The notes beneath the pieces were generated by a model, which was not told where the DNA came from, did not search any database, and saw only the letters and a program-made list of their open reading frames with translations. Positions 17,801 through 26,854 of a stretch of 64,000 bases of DNA are shown here, in pieces. Within the stretch, counting starts at the first letter, position 1, and each line of letters opens with the position of its first letter. The translations under genes and the position numbers were made by a program. The stretch is taken from NCBI RefSeq assembly GCF_004358425.1, contig NZ_CP037948.1, positions 1,984,001 through 2,048,000 of the forward strand. The letters run 5' to 3'. The DNA is from Qipengyuania sediminis. Lineage in GTDB: Bacteria; Pseudomonadota; Alphaproteobacteria; Sphingomonadales; Sphingomonadaceae.

Positions 17801-19609
17801 GTGAGTTTTCATTTCGACCTCGTCATTGTCGGCGGCGGGCATGCTGGCGTGGAAGCGGCGGCGGTCGGCGCGCGGATGGGACTGCGCGTTGCCCTGGTTA
17901 CATTCGACGCCGCGCAGATTGGCGCGATGAGCTGCAACCCGGCTATCGGTGGGCTTGGCAAGGGTCATCTGGTCCGAGAGGTTGACGCCTTCGATGGGAT
18001 CATCGCACGCGCTGCGGACGATGCGGCGATCCATTATCGCATGCTCAATCGCTCGAAGGGCAGTGCGGTTTGGGGTCCCAGGGTCCAGGCTGACCGGCGG
18101 CTGTTTTCGGCAAGTGTTCGACGCAGGGTTGCAGACTTGACCAGTCTGACCGTGATAGAAGGCGAGGTTGCTTCCCTTACGATCCGAGGCGACCGTATTC
18201 ACGGTATCGAGCTCAGTGATGGGACTGGCATCGCGGCCCACCGGGTGGTGCTGTGCACCGGAACTTTCCTTGGCGGCGTACTGTTTCGGGGTAGCGAGCG
18301 CATCGAAGGCGGCCGTACTGGGGAACGCGCAGCCACGCGTCTCGCGCAGCAGCTTCGTGGCGCGGTTCTCCCGATTGCACGGCTGAAGACCGGCACTCCC
18401 CCGCGCCTCAATGGACGGACGATAGATTGGAGCCGTCTCGACCGTCAGCCATCCGATCACGATCCCTGGACGTTTTCGCCCCTCACCAGGGGCCGTCAAA
18501 ATCCCCAGCTCCATTGCGCTATTACCCGCACCAATCCGCGAACGCACGATATCGTTCGCGGGGCGCTCGACCAGTCACCCCTGTTCAGCGGGGCGATCGA
18601 TGCCGCTGGCCCCCGTTATTGCCCTTCGATCGAGGACAAGATCCATCGCTTTGGAGACCGCGACGGGCATCAGGTATTTCTTGAGCCGGAAGGTTTGGAC
18701 AGCCCGCTGATCTATCCCAACGGCATCAGCACGTCACTGCCGGTAGCAGTACAACAGGATATGCTTCGGAGCATTGCCGGGTTGGAGCGAGTCGAAATGG
18801 CTGCGCCCGGTTACGCCGTTGAATATGACCATATCGATCCCCGCGCGCTGGGCGCAGATCTTCAGTGCCGGGAACTGCCGGGACTATATTGCGCGGGGCA
18901 AATCAACGGTACGACCGGCTATGAGGAGGCAGCCGCCCAGGGCCTGATGGCCGGACTGCACGCGGCCTGTGCCGCAAAGCAAATCCCTGCGCCTTCGATA
19001 GATCGCACAAACAGCTATCTTGGCGTGATGGTCGATGACCTGACCCTGCACGGGGTTTCGGAGCCTTACCGGATGCTCACGGCCCGTGCGGAATATCGGT
19101 TGCGTTTGCGCGCGTCCAATGCGGATACACGGCTGACCCCGCTCGCTATTGCTTCGGGGTGCGTTGGTGATGAGCGGCGAGACTGGTACGAGGCGCGGAG
19201 CGTCTCGCGGTCTCGATTGGAGCACGAAATGGGATCGGCCCGCGGAGGGAACCCGACACTGATGGATGACATCTCTGCGGGGCGAATAGAGCAGGCGGAG
19301 GTTGCAGCGAGCCTGGCCTGCTCTGCTGACAACGAGCTGTTGACCGAGATTTTCGAAGAAGCGCGGTATGCGCCCTATCTGGAGCGGCAGGAGCGTGAGC
19401 TTCGGGCTCTGCGTGCTTCTGCGAATGACAATCTCCCAGATGGGCTCGACTATGCAACCATTCCCGGCCTCTCTTTGGAAATGATCGAAAGGCTCCAGGC
19501 GAGCCGGCCGGCAACGATGGCGCAAGCCGCACAGATACGCGGCATCACACCCGCCGCATTATCTGCGGTGCTTATGCATTCGCGGCGGCGCAGCGATGCT
19601 GCTCGATAG
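17801..19609 (+). CDS. mnmG: tRNA uridine-5-carboxymethylaminomethyl modification enzyme MnmG (GidA)
   Basis: A 602-residue FAD protein. The dinucleotide-binding motif '[10 protein letters not shown]' is at 11-20, and the family signatures '[10 protein letters not shown]'-type ('[20 protein letters not shown]') and '[18 protein letters not shown]' are present. The C-terminal helical domain ends near '[13 protein letters not shown]'. It partners MnmE. GTG 17801 is chosen because '[15 protein letters not shown]' then starts as in homologues; the TTG at 17768 would add 11 unconserved residues. It overlaps rsmG by 14 bases. Confidence 0.95.
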   Translation: MSFHFDLVIVGGGHAGVEAAAVGARMGLRVALVTFDAAQIGAMSCNPAIGGLGKGHLVREVDAFDGIIARAADDAAIHYRMLNRSKGSAVWGPRVQADRRLFSASVRRRVADLTSLTVIEGEVASLTIRGDRIHGIELSDGTGIAAHRVVLCTGTFLGGVLFRGSERIEGGRTGERAATRLAQQLRGAVLPIARLKTGTPPRLNGRTIDWSRLDRQPSDHDPWTFSPLTRGRQNPQLHCAITRTNPRTHDIVRGALDQSPLFSGAIDAAGPRYCPSIEDKIHRFGDRDGHQVFLEPEGLDSPLIYPNGISTSLPVAVQQDMLRSIAGLERVEMAAPGYAVEYDHIDPRALGADLQCRELPGLYCAGQINGTTGYEEAAAQGLMAGLHAACAAKQIPAPSIDRTNSYLGVMVDDLTLHGVSEPYRMLTARAEYRLRLRASNADTRLTPLAIASGCVGDERRDWYEARSVSRSRLEHEMGSARGGNPTLMDDISAGRIEQAEVAASLACSADNELLTEIFEEARYAPYLERQERELRALRASANDNLPDGLDYATIPGLSLEMIERLQASRPATMAQAAQIRGITPAALSAVLMHSRRRSDAAR

Positions 19610-20219
19610 CGAAGAGAATGCCCGGACGTGGATTGGCGTGAATTGGGGGCCGGGAGCAGTTGCCGATCTGGATCGCCTGGCGGAATTGTTGCGGGCTGAA
19701 AGCACGCGCCAGAATTTGGTATCCCCAAGGTCGCTTCAGCACGTCTGGGTTCGCCATTTTGCAGATTCGGCCCAGCTGGTGGACATCGCGCCAGCGGGGC
19801 AGGAGCTTTGGCTGGACATTGGATCGGGCGCAGGGTTTCCCGGATTGGTCGTAGCGGTATTGGACCGCTCGCGGAAAGTCATGCTCGTCGAACAACGCAA
19901 GCTCCGCGTGGATTGGCTGCGCTCCGCAATCCGGGAACTGGGCCTGCATAACTGTGAAGTTATTCAGCAAAGGGTGGAAACCATGGCGACTGTCGAGGCC
20001 GCCGTGATCAGCGCGCGCGCGTTCGCCCCGCTCAGGCGAACGCTGGTGCTTGCCGGTCGGTTCTCGACAGCGAACACATGTTGGCTACTACCCAAAGGTG
20101 CGACGGTCTTTCAGGAGTTGGAAACACTACCGCGAAAACTTCGTGGAATGTTTCACGTGAAACGCTCGCGCACCGATGCGGAAGCAGGTATCATCATTGG
20201 TGCAGGCGAAGCGAGATGA
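19596..20219 (+). CDS. rsmG: 16S rRNA (guanine527-N7)-methyltransferase RsmG (GidB)
   Basis: A 207-residue SAM-dependent methyltransferase. Motif I '[15 protein letters not shown]', the '[13 protein letters not shown]' acidic loop and '[13 protein letters not shown]' match RsmG. It methylates G527 of 16S rRNA. Its 3' part encodes 'MFHVK' because parS site 2 lies inside the coding sequence, so codon choice there is constrained by centromere function. It overlaps mnmG by 14 bases and ends 4 bases before the parA start. Confidence 0.94.
   Translation: MLLDSEENARTWIGVNWGPGAVADLDRLAELLRAESTRQNLVSPRSLQHVWVRHFADSAQLVDIAPAGQELWLDIGSGAGFPGLVVAVLDRSRKVMLVEQRKLRVDWLRSAIRELGLHNCEVIQQRVETMATVEAAVISARAFAPLRRTLVLAGRFSTANTCWLLPKGATVFQELETLPRKLRGMFHVKRSRTDAEAGIIIGAGEAR
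20149..20164. other. parS: parS centromere site 2 (one mismatch), inside rsmG
   Basis: TGTTTCACGTGAAACG matches the parS consensus in 15 of 16 positions, with the last base G instead of A. It lies 60 bases ahead of parA and 2.4 kb from site 1, within the C-terminal codons of rsmG. Location and near-identity make it a probable second ParB nucleation site; it could also let ParB influence parAB transcription. Confidence 0.88.
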
Positions 20220-20223
20220 CACG

Positions 20224-21003
20224 ATGATCACCGTTGCCATCGCTAACCAGAAGGGCGGCGTGGGCAAGACCACGACCACGATCAACATCGCGACGGCGAT
20301 GGCGGCTACCGGCTGGCGCGTGCTGGTTCTCGATTTCGATCCCCAGGGAAATGCTTCCACGGGTCTGGGAGTTGCGACCGCGAATCGCACCCGTTCTTCC
20401 TACGATCTCGTCATCGAAGGCCTTTCCCTAGCGCAATGCGCTTATGACACGAGCATTCCCAACCTATCCCTGGTACCAGCGACTCAGGACCTTTCCGGCG
20501 CCGAAGTCGAACTGGTCGGAATGGATGATCGCACTGGACGGCTACGAGCTGCAATCGAACAGGCCGCAACGCGCTACGACATCTGCTTTATCGATTGCCC
20601 ACCGTCGCTCGGGCTTCTCACGCTCAACGCGCTCTCGGCTGCGGACACTCTTCTCGTCCCCCTACAATGCGAATTCTTCGCTTTGGAGGGGCTGAGTCAG
20701 CTTCTTCAGACCGTCGAACGGGTTCAGCAACGCTTCAACGCGGAACTCAGTATCATCGGCGTAGTGCTGACGATGTTTGATCGCCGCAATCGGCTGACCG
20801 ATCAAGTGGCCGATGACGTGCGGGACTGCCTAGGTCCGCTCGTTTTCGAATCAGTCATTCCCCGCAATGTGCGGCTGTCTGAAGCGCCGAGCCATGGCCT
20901 CCCTGCCCTCATCTACGATTATCAGTGCGCGGGCAGCCGCGCTTATATCGCTTTGGCCCGCGAACTGATCGCGCGCCTTCCTGCACAAAGGATCGCGGCA
21001 TGA
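20224..21003 (+). CDS. parA: chromosome partitioning ATPase ParA
   Basis: A 259-residue deviant-Walker ATPase. 'NQKGGVGKTT' at 8-17 holds both signature lysines (Lys10 and Lys15). Walker A' and B ('DFDPQGNAST', 'CFIDCPPSLG') are intact. ATP-bound ParA dimers coat nucleoid DNA and pull ParB-parS complexes apart. ATG 20224 begins exactly at the family N-terminus; the frame upstream overlaps rsmG. It overlaps parB by 4 bases. Confidence 0.95.
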   Translation: MITVAIANQKGGVGKTTTTINIATAMAATGWRVLVLDFDPQGNASTGLGVATANRTRSSYDLVIEGLSLAQCAYDTSIPNLSLVPATQDLSGAEVELVGMDDRTGRLRAAIEQAATRYDICFIDCPPSLGLLTLNALSAADTLLVPLQCEFFALEGLSQLLQTVERVQQRFNAELSIIGVVLTMFDRRNRLTDQVADDVRDCLGPLVFESVIPRNVRLSEAPSHGLPALIYDYQCAGSRAYIALARELIARLPAQRIAA

Positions 21004-21947
21004 CCACGCGTGTCGAACAAGTCACGGCGCAGCCCGCGCGCAAGAAACTCGGTCGCGGGCTCGATGCATTGATGGGCGAAATGCGCCGCGAGGCTCCGGT
21101 TTCCGCTCTGCCGGACGAGAATGGCAGCGCGGGGACAACACTCGATCGCGCCTCCGGAGATCTTTTGCAACAGATTGACATTGCAAGTATTTCCCCCCTC
21201 CCCGGTCAGCCGCGTACAAACTTTGCGGAGCCTGCGCTGGAGGAGCTGGCCGCCTCGATCAAGTCGCGCGGTGTGATACAGCCCATCATTGTCCGGCCTT
21301 TGGGCGGGGACAGATATCAGCTGGTGGCTGGCGAGCGGCGGTGGCGGGCGGCGCAGAAGGCGCAGCTTCACACGATCCCTGCAATCGTCCGCACTCTGGA
21401 CCAACGTGAGGTGCTCGCGCTTTCGCTCATCGAGAACCTGCAGCGTGAAGACCTAAGCCCGGTGGAAGAAGCGCGCGCCTATCGCCAGCTTGCCGAGCGC
21501 GAAGGCATGACTCAGGCCGAGATTGCCGCGATGGTCGACAAGTCGCGCAGCCATGTCGCTAATATGCAGCGTCTGTTGGACCTGCCGGGGGACGTCCTTG
21601 CACTGCTGGAGACGGGGGCCCTTACGATGGGCCATGCCCGCGCGGTCATTGGGCACGAGGCCGCCTCGGATATCGCGCGGCAGGCCGCCGAGCGACGATT
21701 GTCGGTCCGCGAGGTCGAAAAGCTCGTTAAAGGCAGGCGTGCGGCGCGCGAAGCCAAGGAAGGCCAGCGTTCCGCGAACGACAATGCCGATATCGCAGCA
21801 GTGCAGGGGCATCTGGAGGATTTCCTCGGCATGCCGGTGCGGATCGTGACCGAAGCGAGCCCTCAAAAGGGCGCTGTGACCATCCGCTACCGCACGCTGG
21901 ACCAGCTCGATCTGATTTGCCAGCGGTTGACCGGCGGCGATATCTGA
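21000..21947 (+). CDS. parB: chromosome partitioning protein ParB (CTPase, parS-binding)
   Basis: A 315-residue protein. The N-terminal ParA-stimulating peptide 'KKLGRGLDAL' is at 15-24. The ParB/Noc CTP-binding domain has 'GERRWRA' at 111-117 and 'ENLQREDLSPVEEA'. The HTH that reads parS is 'MTQAEIAAMVDKSRSHVANM'. A basic linker leads to the C-terminal dimerisation domain ('VTIRYRTLDQLDLICQRL'). It acts on the two parS sites in this window. Co-translated with parA. Confidence 0.95.
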   Translation: MTTRVEQVTAQPARKKLGRGLDALMGEMRREAPVSALPDENGSAGTTLDRASGDLLQQIDIASISPLPGQPRTNFAEPALEELAASIKSRGVIQPIIVRPLGGDRYQLVAGERRWRAAQKAQLHTIPAIVRTLDQREVLALSLIENLQREDLSPVEEARAYRQLAEREGMTQAEIAAMVDKSRSHVANMQRLLDLPGDVLALLETGALTMGHARAVIGHEAASDIARQAAERRLSVREVEKLVKGRRAAREAKEGQRSANDNADIAAVQGHLEDFLGMPVRIVTEASPQKGAVTIRYRTLDQLDLICQRLTGGDI

Positions 21948-21966
21948 TCCGTTAGCTAGCCCAAAC

Positions 21967-21981
21967 TTAAACAGCCGGTAA
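21967..21981. promoter_or_regulatory. possible CtrA-like site upstream of pilin gene
   Basis: TTAA at 21967-21970, seven bases, then GTAA at 21978-21981 resembles the CtrA consensus TTAA-N7-TTAA with one mismatch. It is centred about 34 bases before the first pilin start, a typical place for a regulator. Short motifs like this arise by chance, so this is a weak call. Confidence 0.25.
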
Positions 21982-22007
21982 GGGTTAGTCCCTAGACGTT
22001 CTACCCA

Positions 22008-22499
22008 ATGGGGCGGCGTGTCGGACAGGGCGAAGGTCTTTGCGTGCTTGCCGCGACTGCGCTGGTGCTCGCGCCGATGCCGGCCCTCTCGCAGGAAACG
22101 ATGGTTTTGCGCGCCAATGTCGTGCGCAGCTGCCATCTCGCGGCCCTGCCGATGATGTTCGGGACCGTCTCGATCCTCTTCCCCGATGCTTCGGTGCAGA
22201 CGCCGATCTACGTCGATTGCACTCCGAATACGAACTACACGGTTGCAATCGACAACGGCCGGAACTTCAACGGCCAGCGCCGCATGGCGCGCATAGGGAC
22301 CGGCTTGGGCTCGTTCCTGAACTACGAGATCTACAGCGACGCCGCCCGCACACAGCGCTGGGGAAGCACGCCCGCGCAAGTCGTGACCCGCGTGGCGCCG
22401 GCGAACGGCAAGACAACGCTCTATGCGTATGGACGGACCACTGGCTTCATCGCGGCCGGGCCTTTCGAAGACGTCGTGACGATAACTATCACCTTTTGA
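22008..22499 (+). CDS. spore coat U-domain (Csu-type) pilin subunit 1
   Basis: A 163-residue secreted protein with a signal peptide (about 1-29, ending 'PMPALSQ') and one SCPU domain. Landmarks are the first strand 'VLRANVVRSCHLAALPMMFG', 'IYVDCTPNTNYTVAIDNG' and the final strand 'DVVTITITF'. Cys residues in the first and third strands should form the subunit disulfide. SCPU proteins are subunits of archaic chaperone-usher (Csu) pili involved in surface attachment. Being single-domain it is a shaft or adaptor subunit, not an obvious two-domain tip adhesin. It starts the cluster 60 bases after parB. Confidence 0.85.
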   Translation: MGRRVGQGEGLCVLAATALVLAPMPALSQETMVLRANVVRSCHLAALPMMFGTVSILFPDASVQTPIYVDCTPNTNYTVAIDNGRNFNGQRRMARIGTGLGSFLNYEIYSDAARTQRWGSTPAQVVTRVAPANGKTTLYAYGRTTGFIAAGPFEDVVTITITF

Positions 22500-22687
22500 A
22501 ATCTGCAGCACCGCGCCGATTTATAGCGTTGCGTAGATATGGCTCTTTTTCGAAACGCACTATTAACCATTTCGGTCTATGTATCATTACCTAGCAAATG
22601 GCTTCCCATATCGTAACCTTTAGGCATTTCGCAAGAGTTTGCTGTCATGCAGCGTCTTGGCTCACGCCGATAGACAAGGATCAGGAC

Positions 22688-23119
22688 ATGCGTAACTTCA
22701 AGCTTCTTCTAGCCACCGCGACTGCCGCCCTGGCTGCCACTCCCGCGATGGCTGCGGGCGACACCATGGTCGTCAACGCCAATGTCGCGAACGCCTGCAC
22801 TTTCAACGCGGCCGACGTGACAGTCGACATGAGCAGCATCCGTACCGGTGTTACGCAGAGCGGGAATGTGCAGATCTGGTGCACCAACGGCTATGCCGTG
22901 AAGGTTTCGGCGACCAGTGCCAACGCCTACACCCTCGTGAGTGGCGCGAACACCATTGCCTACAGCTTTACCTCGGGCGGCGCAGCCTTCACCAATCTGA
23001 ACTTCACCGGCGGCAGCGCGGCGACGTTCTCCAATATTCCCTATACGCTGACCTTCGCCGCGCAGAACCCGGCGGCGGGCTCGTACACCGACACCATCAC
23101 CTTCACCGTCGCCCCCTAA
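22688..23119 (+). CDS. spore coat U-domain (Csu-type) pilin subunit 2, probable major subunit
   Basis: A 143-residue protein: signal peptide (1-22, ending 'ATPAMAA'), then a compact SCPU domain from 'GDTMVVNANVANACTF' to the end strand 'SYTDTITFTVAP'. Conserved Cys are in 'NACTF' and 'IWCTNG'. Low charge and high Ala/Thr/Asn/Gly content suit a polymerising pilin. A 188-base AT-richer leader (22500-22687) separates it from subunit 1. I could not identify a firm promoter there, but separate transcription is plausible. The chaperone gene follows 26 bases later. Confidence 0.85.
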   Translation: MRNFKLLLATATAALAATPAMAAGDTMVVNANVANACTFNAADVTVDMSSIRTGVTQSGNVQIWCTNGYAVKVSATSANAYTLVSGANTIAYSFTSGGAAFTNLNFTGGSAATFSNIPYTLTFAAQNPAAGSYTDTITFTVAP

Positions 23120-23145
23120 CGGGCGCTTCCTATCCGGAGACAGCA

Positions 23146-23910
23146 ATGACCCGACCGGTTGCACCCACGCGCGCACGCATGGCGGTGGCACTGGCCGGGT
23201 CATTGGCGTTCCCGAACCTGGCCGCGCCAGTGCTGGCGCAGGAATCCGACATGGCGGCCGCAGCAGCTGCCGCTACCGCTTCGCTTGCGGTCACCCCACT
23301 GCGCGTGGAGCTTCCGGCAAGCGCGACTGCGGAAACGGTACAGGTACAGAACAGCACCGATGCGCCGATGGCCGTGCAGATCCGGCTCTTTGCCTGGACG
23401 CAGGACAACGGCGAGGACGTCTATGCGCCGAGCAGCGACCTCCTGATCTCCCCCTCGATCGTATCGATCCCTCCGCGTCAGACCCAGCTCGTGCGTGTTC
23501 TGCGCAAGGCGGGGGCCGGGGCTGGCGAGAAGCGATACCGCCTCGTCGTCGATCAGCTTCCCGATCCCGCCAAGGCACGCCCCGGCGTCGCGCAGACGCG
23601 CGTGCGCTTTGCTATCCCCGTCTTCGTGGACCGTGACAAGGCCGCACCCGCCGCCTTTGCCTGGCGGCTTGCCGAAGGTCGGCTCGAGCTAGCAAACACG
23701 GGCGGCGCGTCCGCGCGGGTGGTGCAGATCGCCGTCACCAAGCGTGACGGATCGCTTGTGACCGTGGACGAGAACGCGCTGCGCTACGTTCACGGAGGCT
23801 CCCGCATCGCCTGGCCGATTGCCGGTGGCTGTGCACTCGGATCGCTGCGCGTGAGCGCGCAAATCGATGGCCAGACGGTCGATGCCGAACCTGTCCCGGC
23901 GTGCGGGTAA
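23146..23910 (+). CDS. periplasmic pilus chaperone (PapD/CsuC-like)
   Basis: A 254-residue protein with signal peptide and two Ig-like domains. The first domain carries 'SLAVTPLRVELPA' and 'VQVQNSTDAPMAVQIRLFAW', followed by 'IVSIPPRQTQLVRVLRK', the chaperone G1 donor-strand region with its conserved basic residue. The second domain is from about 155. It holds SCPU pilins in an assembly-competent state and hands them to the usher. It overlaps the usher start by 44 bases, implying co-translation. Confidence 0.88.
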   Translation: MTRPVAPTRARMAVALAGSLAFPNLAAPVLAQESDMAAAAAAATASLAVTPLRVELPASATAETVQVQNSTDAPMAVQIRLFAWTQDNGEDVYAPSSDLLISPSIVSIPPRQTQLVRVLRKAGAGAGEKRYRLVVDQLPDPAKARPGVAQTRVRFAIPVFVDRDKAAPAAFAWRLAEGRLELANTGGASARVVQIAVTKRDGSLVTVDENALRYVHGGSRIAWPIAGGCALGSLRVSAQIDGQTVDAEPVPACG

Positions 23911-26314
23911 CAGGCTTTTCGCTTTCGCAACCGGTGTCGCAGCCCTGACGGGCGTCAGCCCCGCGAATGCCCAAGCCGACCCCTTCGCCCTTCCCAAGAC
24001 CGCCACTGCATCTGCCGTGGCACAAACCGTTGCCGACGGCCCCGGCCTGTCAGAACTTGAAATCGACGGGCGGATCCACCGCCGGCTGGTAGAACTTGCA
24101 GGGTCGGGCAGCGGACTAACGATCGATGCCGCCGCGGCACTGGCAGCGGGCTTGCCCATAGAGGGCGAAGCGAGCGGCCAAGTCCGGCTTGATTCGCTCA
24201 AACTGCACCAATGGCGCTTCGATGCGCTCCGCCAGCGCTTGATCATACGGCTGTTGCGAAAAAGCGACGGCGCAAACCTGCGTGATTTCGCCGCGCGCGA
24301 GTATGAGGATGCGCAGCGTCGGACCATCGCCGCCTTGCGGCTGGACTACGATCTCAACATGGTCGCCGGACGGGGCGGGGCACAGGCGGCAGGGCTGGTC
24401 GGGGGTGCCTTCGTGAAAGGGGACCTCGTCCTTGCCACCAGCGCGCAAATCGCTGCAGGGTCGGGCCCTCGTCCCGCGCCGGTCCGACGTCTCGATAGCT
24501 TCGCGCAGCTTCGCCTCGGTAATAGCGGGGCGGTGATCACGGCCGGAGACTTCGTAAGTGCCGGGTCTGCAACCCAGCGCCCGGTCCGGATGGGGGGAAT
24601 TCAGCTGACGTCCGACTTCCGGCACCGCCCCGATATGGTCACCAGCCCAATGCCGGCCTTCACTGGCAATGTGGCTGTGCCCACCTCGCTCGATATCCTG
24701 GCTGCGGACCAGACGTACCAGCTCGGCGAGCTCGAGCCTGGTGAGTTCACCGTGCGCAACATCCCGATCAATCCAGGGCGAGGCGCGGTAGCGGTGAGAT
24801 TGACGGACGCTCTGGGGCGGGAGACCATTCGAACCATCGACTTCTACCAATCGCATACGCTGCTTCGAAAAGGTTTGCGATCCTACGCGCTCAATGCGGG
24901 TTTTGTGCGACGACGATATGGTACCGACCGCGACACCTATGGACCTTTCGGGGCCTCCGCCTATTACCGGCGGGGGCTTTCACCGTTCTTGACGGTGGAG
25001 GCGAGCGCAGAAATGACCCCCGGTATGATCAACGCCGGGGGGCGCGGCGATTTCACCATCGGAAATGTCGCGCTTTCCACCCTAGAGCTCAGACGGAGCC
25101 AAAGCGCATCGGGCGGCGGCGGGTTTTTGCTCAATGCCGCTATCGAATCGATTGGAAACAGGCTGAGCGCGCGCGCCGGGGTATCGGTCCCGACGTCTGG
25201 CTATGCTGACGTCGCTAGCCACCTTGGCGACAGCCCTCCGCGAAGCCAGGTTTTCGCCAATATCGCCTTCGATCTGGCGAGAAATGCGCCGTTGCAGTTC
25301 TCCTATGTCCGTTTGGGACCGTCTGAGGCACCGCGATACGGACGGGGGAGCGTGCCGAACGACCTTCTGACCGCCAACCTGTTCTACTCGCCCAACTCGC
25401 GCATCAATCTCTCTTTGAATGCCGGCATGCGGAGCGCTGAAACGCGCTCGGTCTTCGTTTCCGGCGGTCTGACCATGCGGTTCGGCGCGCGGCACGCGGT
25501 AAGCCTCGGTGCGGGCCATAACGGGGGCCAGACCACTACCGCGCTCGGCTATCAGTTCAACGATCACGCCGCCACCGGGCTGCGGGCGCAGGCCAGCCTC
25601 GGCACGCTGGGTTCGACGCCGCGTTTCAACGCAAGCGCGATCCATGAAGGGCGCTGGACGACGCTCAACGGCGGTTTCGTCCTTGCGCAAGGACAGATAG
25701 CGGGACAGCTATCGGCAACCGGCACGCTGATCACGACCGGCGGCACCCTTTACGCGCGGGGCGCTTCGGAAAACGGTTACGCCTTGGTACGCGCGGGTAA
25801 GGTGGCGGGGGTGCCGGTCAAGCTCGAGAACCGCCTGGTGGGCAAAACCGACCGGCGCGGCCATTTGCTGGTGCCGAACCTGCGCCCGATGGTTCCGCAG
25901 CACATCGACATTGATGGCGCTCGCCTTCCCGCCGACGCCGTCGTGCTGACCAGCCGCCACGTCGTCACCGTCCCCCAGCGCGCGATCGGCCTTGTCGATA
26001 TCGATGCGATGTATTTCCGGCCGATTGCGATCAAGCTGACCGACACGCGGGGTGCCGCGCTGGAGGCGGGGCTACCGGTGGTCGCTCTGCCCTCGGGTCG
26101 CGAAACCCTGGTAGGATTCGATGGAATGCTCGAGTTCAACACCGCCAGCGGCGATCGCCGCCTGATCGTTGGTGCGGCCGAAGGGCGCTGCGAAGTCGCG
26201 ATCCCCAAGACCCTGCCCGATCCCGACGACGCACTGGTTTGCCGGCCGATGGCGGTAATCGCAGGGCCAAGGCGAACTGACGACTCCCCGCCGAAAGTCG
26301 CGCGGCGCGACTGA
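23867..26314 (+). CDS. outer membrane fimbrial usher (PapC/CsuD-like)
   Basis: An up-to-815-residue usher: signal peptide (hydrophobic 'RLFAFATGVAALTGVSPANA'), a periplasmic N-terminal chaperone-docking domain (about 60-180), the central 24-strand pore with 'VTAGDFVSAGSATQRPVRMGGIQL'-type strands (about 180-640) and C-terminal plug/CTD domains with conserved cysteines ('GRCEVAIP', 'ALVCRPM'). It assembles and exports the pilus. The alternative ATG at 23882 gives a tidier signal peptide. It is the last gene of the cluster; no tip-adhesin gene follows on this strand. Confidence 0.87.
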   Translation: MARRSMPNLSRRAGNRLFAFATGVAALTGVSPANAQADPFALPKTATASAVAQTVADGPGLSELEIDGRIHRRLVELAGSGSGLTIDAAAALAAGLPIEGEASGQVRLDSLKLHQWRFDALRQRLIIRLLRKSDGANLRDFAAREYEDAQRRTIAALRLDYDLNMVAGRGGAQAAGLVGGAFVKGDLVLATSAQIAAGSGPRPAPVRRLDSFAQLRLGNSGAVITAGDFVSAGSATQRPVRMGGIQLTSDFRHRPDMVTSPMPAFTGNVAVPTSLDILAADQTYQLGELEPGEFTVRNIPINPGRGAVAVRLTDALGRETIRTIDFYQSHTLLRKGLRSYALNAGFVRRRYGTDRDTYGPFGASAYYRRGLSPFLTVEASAEMTPGMINAGGRGDFTIGNVALSTLELRRSQSASGGGGFLLNAAIESIGNRLSARAGVSVPTSGYADVASHLGDSPPRSQVFANIAFDLARNAPLQFSYVRLGPSEAPRYGRGSVPNDLLTANLFYSPNSRINLSLNAGMRSAETRSVFVSGGLTMRFGARHAVSLGAGHNGGQTTTALGYQFNDHAATGLRAQASLGTLGSTPRFNASAIHEGRWTTLNGGFVLAQGQIAGQLSATGTLITTGGTLYARGASENGYALVRAGKVAGVPVKLENRLVGKTDRRGHLLVPNLRPMVPQHIDIDGARLPADAVVLTSRHVVTVPQRAIGLVDIDAMYFRPIAIKLTDTRGAALEAGLPVVALPSGRETLVGFDGMLEFNTASGDRRLIVGAAEGRCEVAIPKTLPDPDDALVCRPMAVIAGPRRTDDSPPKVARRD

Positions 26315-26315
26315 G

Positions 26316-26798
26316 TCAGATCCGATCGGCCAGCAGGTGGGCGATGGCCACCAGGCCGACTGCATCCTCATCATCGAACCGAGCAAGGCTTGGACTGTCG
26401 CAGTCGATTACCGCGATCACACGGCTATGCCGCACGACCGGGACCACAAGTTCCGAACGACTCGCAGCATCGCAGGCGATATGGCCGGGGAAGAGATGAA
26501 CATCGGGTACAAGTTGGACTTCCCCGCTCGCCGCCGCGGCGCCGCAGACTCCCTGGCCGAAGGGGATGCGGATACAAGCGGGCCGCCCGGCGAAAGGCCC
26601 GAGCACCAGCTCGTGTCCGACCACGCGATAGAAACCCGTCCAATTCACATCCGGGAGGAAGTCCCAAAGCAAGGCGGCGGTATTGGCCATGTTCGCAACG
26701 GCGTCTCGCTCACCCTCCGTAATGGCGCGGACCGCCTCTAGCAGATCGGCATAGAGCGCCGGCTTGGCGATGGCGGTCGTTGGTTTGAATTCAAGCAT
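26316..26798 (-). CDS. msrC: free methionine-(R)-sulfoxide reductase (GAF domain)
   Basis: A 160-residue single GAF domain. Cys75 ('ACIRIPFG'), Cys85 ('GQGVCGAAA') and Cys109 ('HIACDAAS') have the same 10- and 24-residue spacing as the catalytic cysteines of E. coli fRMsr (84, 94, 118). It reduces free L-methionine-R-sulfoxide using thioredoxin. ATG 26798 is the family start. It converges on the usher gene with one base between stops. Confidence 0.92.
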   Translation of the reverse strand: MLEFKPTTAIAKPALYADLLEAVRAITEGERDAVANMANTAALLWDFLPDVNWTGFYRVVGHELVLGPFAGRPACIRIPFGQGVCGAAAASGEVQLVPDVHLFPGHIACDAASRSELVVPVVRHSRVIAVIDCDSPSLARFDDEDAVGLVAIAHLLADRI

Positions 26799-26854
26799 GA
26801 TGGTGCTGCGGTGTAACGGGACGCGGCATTGCCGCAAGGTGCGCGTCGCTCTAG

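Noticed and set aside
17794..17809. Third parS-like sequence at the mnmG start
   Set aside because: GGCTTCACGTGAGTTT shares only the CTTCACGTGA core with parS and has several mismatches in both arms, so it is not counted as a ParB site.
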